16,256 nucleotides of DNA from JAZDFC01 sp043808235 (GTDB lineage Bacteria; Bacteroidota; Ignavibacteria; Ignavibacteriales; Melioribacteraceae): assembly GCA_043808235.1 (NCBI GenBank), contig JAZDFC010000085.1, positions 1-16,256 of the forward strand. Direction: 5' to 3'. The notes below the pieces were generated by a model. That model did not search any database. It was given only the letters and a program-made list of their open reading frames with translations, and had not been told where the DNA came from. Both the position numbers and the translations under genes were made by a program. Shown here one piece after another: positions 1 through 6,685 of the stretch. Each line of letters opens with the position of its first letter. The stretch's first letter is position 1.

Positions 1-374
1 CAAAACAACCGTTTACGGTTCGAAAATATTTTATCACGAAAGTTGGGAGATTTCATTTTCAGTTAAATCTTAAAAACATTTTTGATTCCTGGTTATAAAC
101 AAATTTGATTTGTCATATAAGAAAGGTAAAAATTTACCTCCATTCTTTTCAAACAATTTTACTTATTTCATACCTCTCACGAACAATTTGAACCGTTTGG
201 GGAAATAGTGTTTTTTACGCACTTCGTTTCGTTTAGTTTTTCGTCAAATCAGTTACCAATAATTGAAAAAGCGAATGTGGTGATAGCGCTTCCAAAAATT
301 ACGGTTGCGTAATCCGGCATGGGAAGGAAATCGAAGCTTAATATTCTTTTATTAAAAATGGAGATAATAAAGTT
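1..374. other. Intergenic region upstream of the FISUMP lipoprotein gene
   Basis: I see no gene of supportable length here. The stretch is AT-rich and holds several small dyads: AACCG/CGGTT at 7-20, ACAAAT/ATTTGT around a 3-base loop at 99-113, and AGGTAAA/TTTACCT around AA at 124-139. Any of these could be a weak terminator remnant or a protein-binding site, but none is followed by a T-tract. Positions 171-255 hold copy A of the dispersed element described separately. No convincing Bacteroidota-type promoter (TTTG and TAnnTTTG boxes at proper spacing) was found by eye. Confidence 0.6.
171..255 (+). repeat. Dispersed intergenic element, copy A
   Basis: This is one of three related intergenic stretches, with copies B at 4309 and C at 9951. 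It opens with TACCTCTCACG, then has AACCG at the place where copies B and C have GACCG, and reaches CGTCA at 242, 71 bases after its start. The first 25 bases match copy B at 21 positions. Downstream of CGTCA it shares CAGTTA with copy B. The middle is divergent and T-rich. It lies about 120 bases upstream of the lipoprotein gene at 375. The function is unknown; a leader, a degenerate mobile element or a recombination site are all possible. Confidence 0.45.
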
Positions 375-1025
375 ATGCGCACATTAAAATTATGTATTCT
401 TCTCTGTACTGCAATTTTTCTATTGGCATGCTCAAAAGATGATTCTATTGCCCAACTAAAGCCATCGCCCGACAGTCTGTTTACCGATGTGGAAGGCAAC
501 ATTTATAAAGTAAAAAAGATTGGCAGCAACTATTGGATGATAGAAAATTTCAAAGCAACAAAAGATGCCAGTGGGCAAACTCTGCAAGAAGTATATACTT
601 ATGACAACGACAATAATAACGCAACAATTTATGGTAAATTGTATACCTGGCCGGCAGCAGTTAAGGCAACTCCAACCGGGTGGCATTTACCAACACAAGA
701 GGAATGGGAAGAGTTAATTAATTCAAATGGCGGAGCTAATGTTGCCGGTGGAAATTTAAAAGAAAGCGGAACAGCTCATTGGAATAGCCCCAATACAGGC
801 GCAACAAACTCCTCGGGGTTTTCCGCTGTTGCCGGAGGCTTCCGTGGACCCGACGGTGTTTATTATGATTTAGGTAAACATGGTTCATGTTGGGGTTCGG
901 CAAATAACGCTCAAGATCCGTATTGCGTTTATTTGTACAATACGTCCGCAAATGTAATTTCAGAAGTTAGCCCGATTGACAAAACATCGGGAATTGCATT
1001 TGCTGTTCGGTATGTGAAAAACTGA
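375..1025 (+). CDS. FISUMP-domain lipoprotein
   Basis: This 216-residue protein has a short basic N-terminus, a hydrophobic stretch and a clear lipobox, LLAC, with Cys19 as the expected lipidation site, so it is probably anchored in the envelope. From about residue 36 it reads as a FISUMP domain (Fibrobacter succinogenes major paralogous domain). Diagnostic parts are DVEGNIYKVKKIG, YWMIENF, the IYGKLYTW segment, GWHLPTQEEW, the GGNLKE segment, NTGATNSSGF, and a C-terminal VRYVKN. FISUMP domains belong to surface or secreted proteins of unknown molecular function. The ATG at 375 is preferred because it gives the intact lipobox; GGAG lies about 13 bases upstream. The domain recurs inside the protein at 2397, so the two genes look like products of local duplication and fusion. 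Confidence 0.85.
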   Translation: MRTLKLCILLCTAIFLLACSKDDSIAQLKPSPDSLFTDVEGNIYKVKKIGSNYWMIENFKATKDASGQTLQEVYTYDNDNNNATIYGKLYTWPAAVKATPTGWHLPTQEEWEELINSNGGANVAGGNLKESGTAHWNSPNTGATNSSGFSAVAGGFRGPDGVYYDLGKHGSCWGSANNAQDPYCVYLYNTSANVISEVSPIDKTSGIAFAVRYVKN

Positions 1026-1054
1026 TTAAAATTCTATAAAACAATTGGTGGAAA

Positions 1055-2296
1055 ATGAAAAAAATATTAATTACGTGTTTCTTGTTTACCGTGGCATTTG
1101 CCATTCTTGTTTTTTCGGTTGACTCGATAGCTCAATGTCAACCATACCTTGGTCAAACACCTCCGGATATTACTCCGGTAAGATTTGCTCCGAATAATTC
1201 ATATAAAGCAAACGGTAATTGGTGGTGGAGAAGCGCCCCGATGTTTTCTCCCGATGGCGATGAAATGTATTTTGTAAAATACTTTTCAAGCACCGAAACT
1301 CACGAGATATGGTACACGAAGTGTGTTAACGGGCAATGGACAGAACCTACTAAAGCTCCTTTTTCGACAAATACATTCGACGGTAATCCAATGTTTTTGC
1401 AAAGTAACGACACGTTATATTTCTATTCACAAAGACAGGGCGGATTCGTTTTCAGTGTTACACGAACCGAAACAGGATGGTCGGAACCGGATGCATTAAA
1501 CATTCCGCTTCCCGCAAACTCAGCGGGAGTAACATCGTTTTATATTACCAAAAATAAAAACGTTTATTTCGCAATGCTGGATAGCAGCCTCGCTAATCCT
1601 GATATCTGGTCCTCCGCCGATATATATAAAACAGAATTGGTTGACGGGCAATATATCCAACCGGAAAATATAGGTCTGCCGATTAATTCAAATGTCGGAG
1701 AAGTAGTTGGATACGTTGATCCGGATGAGCGGTTCATGATTTTCGAATCTAAAAGAACAGATGAATACGGATTGCATGATTTATATATAAGTAACAAGAA
1801 TCAGGACGGTACATGGAGCGACCCGATCAATCTTGGAGCAAAAATTAACACTGCCGAGGAAGACGGGACACCACAAATATCTCCAGATGGAAAATATTTT
1901 TTCTTTACTACTTTAAAAACCGGAGATTATGGATATACTCCATATTGGGTTGATGCAAGTGTTATTTATGATTTGATTACCGATGTAAAAGACGAACAAT
2001 CCAATCCAACAGGTTTCAATCTTTTTCAAAACTACCCGAATCCTTTCAATCCTTCAACAACAATTAAATTTTCCATAGCCGCCGTAGAGACGCCATATAT
2101 GGCGTCTCTACAACATGTTACGTTAAAGATATATGATATACTTGGAAGAGAAGTTGTGACTCTGGTAAACAAAGAAAAACCAGCAGGAAATTATGAAGTT
2201 ACTTTCAATGCTTCTAATCTTTCAAGCGGAATCTATTTCTATCAATTGGTTGCAGGGAAATTTCAGGAGATAAAAAAAATGGTTCTATTACAATAG
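1055..2296 (+). CDS. Secreted PD40 beta-propeller protein with T9SS type A sorting domain
   Basis: This 413-residue protein starts with a Sec signal peptide ending near SIAQ (residue 27). Its mature part opens with CQPYLGQTPP (Tyr31). Residues 31 to about 302 form a PD40 (WD40-like) beta-propeller domain with repeated FSPDGDEMYF, ISPDGKYFFF and related blades, closing at YWVDAS (Tyr297). Residues 317-413 are a Por secretion-system C-terminal sorting domain: FQNYPNPFNPSTTIKF, then IYDILGREVVTLVN, and finally SSGIYFYQL and KKMVLLQ. It should cross the outer membrane through T9SS. The sorting domain is eight residues longer than that of the next gene because of a 28-base palindrome at 2084. The gene lies 29 bases after the lipoprotein gene and 100 bases before its paralogue. 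The ligand or substrate is unknown. Confidence 0.87.
   Translation: MKKILITCFLFTVAFAILVFSVDSIAQCQPYLGQTPPDITPVRFAPNNSYKANGNWWWRSAPMFSPDGDEMYFVKYFSSTETHEIWYTKCVNGQWTEPTKAPFSTNTFDGNPMFLQSNDTLYFYSQRQGGFVFSVTRTETGWSEPDALNIPLPANSAGVTSFYITKNKNVYFAMLDSSLANPDIWSSADIYKTELVDGQYIQPENIGLPINSNVGEVVGYVDPDERFMIFESKRTDEYGLHDLYISNKNQDGTWSDPINLGAKINTAEEDGTPQISPDGKYFFFTTLKTGDYGYTPYWVDASVIYDLITDVKDEQSNPTGFNLFQNYPNPFNPSTTIKFSIAAVETPYMASLQHVTLKIYDILGREVVTLVNKEKPAGNYEVTFNASNLSSGIYFYQLVAGKFQEIKKMVLLQ
2084..2111. repeat. Perfect 28-base palindrome inserted in frame in the T9SS tail
   Basis: The left arm GTAGAGACGCCATA is followed directly by its exact reverse complement TATGGCGTCTCTAC, giving a perfect dyad with no spacer. 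It starts exactly at a codon boundary (codon 344) and encodes VETPYMASL plus the first base of the next codon. The next 8 bases, AACATGTT, form a second small palindrome. The paralogous sorting domain at 2397-4193 lacks these residues and is eight residues shorter at this point. The GTAGAGACG...CGTCTCTAC arms resemble short intergenic palindromes I recall from other bacteria, but that was not searched. It looks like a REP/MITE-type element tolerated inside a coding sequence. Confidence 0.85.
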
Positions 2297-2396
2297 ATAA
2301 AATGCTTCGTCTTATGGTTGTTCTTATTAACACATAATTGATTTCAAAAATAGGATAAAAAAATATTTTAAAACTCTTTTAATCAGAAGGCAAATT

Positions 2397-4193
2397 ATGA
2401 AAAAAACATTAACAATCCGCAATTTGTTTATCATTGCGATTACTATTCTTTTCTTTTCGGTAGAATCGATGGCGCAATGCCAACCATACCTTGGTCAAAC
2501 ACCTCCGGGCAATACCCCGGTTAGATTAGTGCCGGACAGCCTTGCGGCTAACAGCGAGTGGCAATATCACGGCACACCTACATTTTCCCCTGATGGGAAT
2601 GAAATGTATTACGCCATATACCGGTTCAATCCGGGTAGGGTGGAAATATGGTTTACGGAATGTGTTGACGGCAAATGGACTACTCCTAAAAAAGCTCCGT
2701 TCTCAAATAACAACTACGAAAACAACAACCCGCTCTTTTCGCGCAGCAAAGACACATTATATTTTTTTTCAATACGACCGAGCGGTTTATATCATAGAGT
2801 TACAAGAACAAACGGTGTGTGGTCTTCCCCAGCTGCATTAAATATTCCTTTCCCTTCCGGTTATTCATCCGGATTACAATTTTCGATTGCAGATAACGGA
2901 AACCTTTATACCGAGCTGACCTCGCCAGACGGTTCGGAAGATATATATTTTTGGCGTTTTGTGAACGGTCAATATCAATCGCCGGAAAAATTAACAGCCA
3001 TTTGTAGTTCTGCATTGGATTATACTCCTTACATTGATCCTGAGGAGAAATTTATAATGTTTGCATCGAGACGCTCCGGCGGATTTGGCAATACCGATAT
3101 TTATATTAGTAAACGAAACTCCGACGATTCATGGGCAGCGCCTATTAATGTCGGACAAATAATCAATTCTGGCGATGTAATACAACCAACATTTTCTCGC
3201 GATGGAAAGTATTTCTTCTTCGAAGCATGGATGCCGGATGCTGCAGGCGGTAATCCTTATTGGGTGGATGCAAGTGTTATTTACAATTTGATAACAGATA
3301 CATCTACCGTTACAGATTACGATGGCAATAAATATAAGACAATAAAAATCGGCAATCAGATTTGGATGGCTGAAAATTTAAGAAGCACTCATTACAGCGA
3401 CGGAACACCAATTTCATATTTCGAATATGATAACGACACGGCTAATGTTTCGATATATGGAAGGTTATATTCCTCACAAGCTGTAATGAAAGGCGCGGCA
3501 AGCAGTAATACCAATCCGAGCAATGTGCAGGGAATTGCACCGGATGGCTGGCATTTACCCAGTAAAGCTGAATGGCAGGAACTTGCTGATTATTTAGGTG
3601 GATTAGAAACTGCCGGCGGAAAACTTAAGGAAGCCGGTAATAGTCATTGGGTTGCACCCAATACCGGCGCTACAAATGAAAGCGGATTTACTGCCCTCCC
3701 GGCAGGAATGTATGCCTTTTGGCAAGAATTTCAATGGAAGGGCGATTATTGCGCTTTTATTACATCGACCGATGAGTCGGTTCCGAATCATCCGGAAGTG
3801 GCAGGAATTAAACTAAGTTATGATAATGCAGAAATGATTATTGGAGGATTTCATCCTGATGATGCACTATCTGTTCGATGTGTGAAAAATGATGTCAATA
3901 CCGATGTTAAAAACGGGCAATACAATCCAACAGGTTTTAATCTTTTTCAAAACTATCCGAATCCGTTCAATCCTTCAACAACAATAAAGTACGCCTTAAA
4001 ATCACAGACAAATGTGAAATTGAATATTACAAATCTTTTGGGAGAGACTGTTATCGAAGCAATTAATGAGACACAGGATGCAGGTATACATGAGTATATA
4101 TTTAATGCCGCAAACCTCTCAAGCGGAATCTATTTCTATCAGTTGATGGTAGACGACCACCTGGATGTTAAAAAGATGGTTTTGCTGCAATAG
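2397..4193 (+). CDS. Secreted PD40 + FISUMP + T9SS sorting-domain protein
   Basis: This 598-residue three-part protein has a signal peptide ending near SMAQ (residue 27). A PD40 propeller follows, from YLGQTPP (Tyr31) to YWVDAS (Tyr288), paralogous to the preceding gene and almost identical to it at the mature N-terminus. Residues about 302-498 are a FISUMP domain: YDGNKYKTIKIG, IWMAENL, GWHLPSKAEW, NTGATNESGF, and a C-terminal VRCVKN. Residues 510-598 are a T9SS type A tail (FQNYPNPFNPSTTIKY ... KKMVLLQ). The start is supported by AGAAGG at 2385-2390, six bases before the ATG. The architecture joins the domains of its two upstream neighbours, with FISUMP placed between propeller and tail. 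It is probably a cell-surface or released protein; its binding partner cannot be told. Confidence 0.87.
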   Translation: MKKTLTIRNLFIIAITILFFSVESMAQCQPYLGQTPPGNTPVRLVPDSLAANSEWQYHGTPTFSPDGNEMYYAIYRFNPGRVEIWFTECVDGKWTTPKKAPFSNNNYENNNPLFSRSKDTLYFFSIRPSGLYHRVTRTNGVWSSPAALNIPFPSGYSSGLQFSIADNGNLYTELTSPDGSEDIYFWRFVNGQYQSPEKLTAICSSALDYTPYIDPEEKFIMFASRRSGGFGNTDIYISKRNSDDSWAAPINVGQIINSGDVIQPTFSRDGKYFFFEAWMPDAAGGNPYWVDASVIYNLITDTSTVTDYDGNKYKTIKIGNQIWMAENLRSTHYSDGTPISYFEYDNDTANVSIYGRLYSSQAVMKGAASSNTNPSNVQGIAPDGWHLPSKAEWQELADYLGGLETAGGKLKEAGNSHWVAPNTGATNESGFTALPAGMYAFWQEFQWKGDYCAFITSTDESVPNHPEVAGIKLSYDNAEMIIGGFHPDDALSVRCVKNDVNTDVKNGQYNPTGFNLFQNYPNPFNPSTTIKYALKSQTNVKLNITNLLGETVIEAINETQDAGIHEYIFNAANLSSGIYFYQLMVDDHLDVKKMVLLQ

Positions 4194-4207
4194 TATTTAG
4201 AATTAAG

Positions 4208-4250
4208 CTTAGAGGATTTGAAAATTGAAATATATTTTCAATCCTCTAAG
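4208..4250. terminator. Long hairpin after the 2397-4193 gene, possible terminator
   Basis: The left arm CTTAGAGGATTTGAAAAT pairs with the right arm ATTTTCAATCCTCTAAG, with one bulged T and a loop of about eight bases. It begins 15 bases after the stop codon. No T-tract follows on the + strand (TGTAAAACAA), so it is not a textbook intrinsic terminator. It may instead be an mRNA 3' end-stabilising hairpin or a small palindromic repeat. Confidence 0.45.
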
Positions 4251-4308
4251 TGTAAAACAAAGCGATAAGTTATCACGGGGAAAATTTAATAGTATAAACT
4301 ATCTCTAT

Positions 4309-4397
4309 TACCACTCACGAACAAATTCGACCGCTTAATAAAAGAATTTTTCTTACACCTAACCAATCGAATTAATAGAGCGTCATATATGCAGTTA
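4309..4397 (+). repeat. Dispersed intergenic element, copy B
   Basis: This copy starts TACCACTCACG, continues through TTCGACCG, and reaches CGTCA at 4381, 72 bases from its start, followed by CAGTTA as in copy A. It matches copy A at 21 and copy C at 19 of the first 25 positions. AATTCGA at 4324-4330 can pair with TCGAATT about 36 bases downstream, so a stem is possible. It lies about 180 bases upstream of the ankyrin-PD40 gene. Confidence 0.5.
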
Positions 4398-4563
4398 TTC
4401 AAGTGAAAATTCTTGATCGCAAATATCTTGTACACTATAATAATCGATTAAAGGGATTCAAAATTAAGAAAATTATTTTGTCGTGTTCATCACCATGCAT
4501 ATTTCAAACGTCATCCCCAATCAAAGACTAATCAAGATTTTTAATGCCATAGAATGAAAATTG

Positions 4564-4572
4564 AAGGAGAGG
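4564..4572 (+). promoter_or_regulatory. Strong Shine-Dalgarno sequence for the ankyrin-PD40 gene
   Basis: AAGGAGAGG ends four bases before the ATG at 4577. It is the best Shine-Dalgarno match in the window, where most genes have only weak ones, and it fixes the start. It suggests comparatively efficient initiation of this gene. Confidence 0.75.
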
Positions 4573-4576
4573 TAAA

Positions 4577-6475
4577 ATGAAAAGATTTATGATTTTTTTA
4601 ATAGTAAATACAGCTTTGGTATTCCTTCCCTCTTCACAAATTTCCGCACAGGATATTTTTGATGCAGCAAGAACAGGCAACTTAGAAAAAGTAAAAGAAC
4701 TGGTTGAGAAAAATGCCGGGCTGGTAAATTTGAAAAATCAAAACGGTACTACACCTTTGCATTTTGCTTCTTCAGGCAAGCATTTGGAAGTACAAAAATA
4801 CTTAATTGAAAAAGGTGCCGATGTAAATGCGCAGGAAACCGATTTAAGTACTCCTTTGCATTATGCGGCTGTTCGTAATCATATTGAAGGCGCTTCTTTA
4901 CTAATTGAGAAAGGCGCAAATATTGACGCTTTGGATAATGAAAATCACACGCCGCTTCACCTTGCTGCACAATATGGAATTGTCGATATAGTAATAGTCC
5001 TGGTTAAGTATGACGCTAAACTTGAATTAAAAGACAATTATGGTAGAACCGCCCTTGTCCTTGGGGCAAGAGAACGGGGCGGCACTGAAGTTATAAAAGT
5101 TCTTCTTGAGGCCAGTGCCGATGTTAACTCAATTGACAATTCCGGACACAGCGCTCTTAGTCTTGCTGCATGGAGGGGAAACAAACCCGTTGTTGATATT
5201 TTGCTCGATCATAAGGCGGAACTTCCTAAGCAAAATAATATTCTATTGGACTTAGTATCTTCATCTGTTCAAAAAGGTTTAGCGCGTCTTTTCCATTTAA
5301 TAACAGATTCCGGATTTGATTTGAAATCAATTAAAACCCTTCTTAACGATGCGGCGTGCGGAGGTTCAAAAGAAATAATTGCAGAGCTTGTTGATAGAGG
5401 TTTTAAAGTAAATGAAAAAGATGCTTGTGGATGGACGCCTGCTCACTATGCCGCTTTTAATGGAAGAGCGGATGCCCTCTCAATGCTGATTCAAAAAGGG
5501 GCTGATATTAATATTAGAAATCTTATGGGACAATCTCCGTTTAATATTGCCGACGAGAAAGGATTCGCGACAATTAAAAAGATTCTTATCGATAACAAGG
5601 CTGATGAAAGTCCAATTAAATTTCCGGATTTGCGGGGAGATTATCTTGGTCAACCGCCTCCCGGTAAAACTCCGCAGATTTTCGCGCAAGGAATTATTTC
5701 TTCTATTTGGGGATTACATAGCACAGCCATTTTTTCACCTGACGGTAATGATGTTTATTGGTGCCCAATGATTACGCAGCCGGATGCGGCCTATTCTACC
5801 GGAGGTCCGTTTATGATGAAAAGGATTAACGGAATCTGGACTCCCCCGCAACAGCCGGAACCTTTTAATAACGAAATAGACGACGATGTGCCATTCTTTT
5901 CTCCTGATGGGGAACATTTACTTATGCTTTCAACACGACCGCTTCCGGGAGAGACTCAAGCCAGAAAAGAAAACTTATGGGTAATGGATAAGACTTCTTC
6001 CGGCTGGTCGGAAATGCGCCCATTTGATAAAACAATTAATGCCATAGAAATGCACTGGCAATTTTCAATGGATCGGATGGGAAATGTATATTTTGGTTCA
6101 ACTGCCGGTGGCGGAATGGGAATGATGGATATTTATTGCTCTCGATTTGAAAATGGAAAATATACATTCCCCGTAAATCTTGGTGAAAAAATAAATTCGG
6201 TCGCAAATGAGATGACTCCGTTTATTTCACCTAATGGAGATTATCTTTTATTTCACAGAGATGATGATCTTTTTGTAAGCTTCCTCAAAAGAGATGGTTC
6301 TTGGAGTGAAGCAATTAATATGGGGTCAACAATCAATAGTCCGGGTGGCGAACTTTGCCCTGTTGTTTCACCGGATGGCAAGTATCTATTTTTTAACAGT
6401 ACCCGCAATGGAGAAAGCAGCGCTTACTGGGTTGATGCATCGATTATTGAAGAGTTACGACCCGATGATTTGTAA
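4577..6475 (+). CDS. Exported ankyrin-repeat protein fused to a PD40 beta-propeller
   Basis: This 632-residue protein has a signal peptide ending at QISAQ (residue 25), then about ten ankyrin-type repeats over residues 26-347. Good matches are TPLHFASSGKHLEVQKYLIEKGADVNAQ, given here in outline only: TPLHFA, TPLHYA, TPLHLA and TPAHYA starts, each followed by a GAD-x-N-type turn. The stretch at about residues 220-285 is a degenerate part of the solenoid. At RGDYLGQPPPG (Tyr356) it switches to the window's recurring PD40 domain, which ends YWVDASIIEELRPDDL at the C-terminus. There is no T9SS tail, so after Sec export it is probably periplasmic or otherwise retained. Ankyrin repeats bind proteins and PD40 blades form propellers; no catalytic motif is visible. 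A paralogue begins at 15267. Confidence 0.87.
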   Translation: MKRFMIFLIVNTALVFLPSSQISAQDIFDAARTGNLEKVKELVEKNAGLVNLKNQNGTTPLHFASSGKHLEVQKYLIEKGADVNAQETDLSTPLHYAAVRNHIEGASLLIEKGANIDALDNENHTPLHLAAQYGIVDIVIVLVKYDAKLELKDNYGRTALVLGARERGGTEVIKVLLEASADVNSIDNSGHSALSLAAWRGNKPVVDILLDHKAELPKQNNILLDLVSSSVQKGLARLFHLITDSGFDLKSIKTLLNDAACGGSKEIIAELVDRGFKVNEKDACGWTPAHYAAFNGRADALSMLIQKGADINIRNLMGQSPFNIADEKGFATIKKILIDNKADESPIKFPDLRGDYLGQPPPGKTPQIFAQGIISSIWGLHSTAIFSPDGNDVYWCPMITQPDAAYSTGGPFMMKRINGIWTPPQQPEPFNNEIDDDVPFFSPDGEHLLMLSTRPLPGETQARKENLWVMDKTSSGWSEMRPFDKTINAIEMHWQFSMDRMGNVYFGSTAGGGMGMMDIYCSRFENGKYTFPVNLGEKINSVANEMTPFISPNGDYLLFHRDDDLFVSFLKRDGSWSEAINMGSTINSPGGELCPVVSPDGKYLFFNSTRNGESSAYWVDASIIEELRPDDL

Positions 6476-6503
6476 TAATTTTTTCGCTATTAGGAATAAC
6501 TGT

Positions 6504-6605
6504 ATGAAAACAAAAGACTCAAACCGGTCAAGAGCAGTAATAATTTTCACATTTACGTCAAGTCCGATTAATAATAGTAATGCAATTGTAACCATGTGGA
6601 AATAA
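6504..6605 (+). CDS. Doubtful 33-residue ORF
   Basis: A small ORF starts MKTKDSNRSR and ends VTMWK. AGGA lies eight bases upstream of its ATG, which is acceptable spacing. It has no recognisable motif, and its coding region overlaps a possible degenerate fourth copy of the dispersed element. It could be a remnant of a decayed gene or chance. It is listed only because it fills part of the 210-base gap between two real genes. Confidence 0.15.
   Translation: MKTKDSNRSRAVIIFTFTSSPINNSNAIVTMWK
6517..6574 (+). repeat. Possible truncated copy (D) of the dispersed element
   Basis: CGTCAAGTCCGATTAATAA at 6556 resembles the 3' end of copy C (CGTCACAAGTCCAATTAA). ACTCAA, ACCG and GTAATA upstream occur in the same order as in copy C, but the whole is about 30 bases shorter. 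It lies between the ankyrin-PD40 gene and the hydrolase gene. The match is weak and could be chance. Confidence 0.22.
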
Positions 6606-6685
6606 TTAATGAGCTTATTGAAATACATCTGGTTTGGTAATTGAGAAGTCTAAAGAATGTTCCATTAATTTATTTAGGCATTCAA

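Larger units (their letters stand above)
4194..4576. other. 383-base intergenic region
   Basis: No ORF worth calling was seen. From left to right it holds a long hairpin right after the stop codon (4208-4250), a short dyad GATAA-G-TTATC (4264-4274), copy B of the dispersed element (4309-4397), and an AT-rich leader ending in a strong ribosome binding site before 4577. Together with copy B this suggests a boundary between two transcription units. No promoter could be assigned with confidence. Confidence 0.6.

Noticed and set aside
1129..1150. Lipobox at the Cys after SIAQ in the PD40 proteins at 1055 and 2397
   Set aside because: The residue before Cys is Gln, which does not fit the lipobox; the AQ site fits ordinary signal peptidase I cleavage.
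6641..6685. N-terminal extension of the S15-type hydrolase from a TTG at 6641
   Set aside because: It would place 15 non-hydrophobic-core residues before a good signal peptide; the ATG at 6686 has an AGG at suitable distance.
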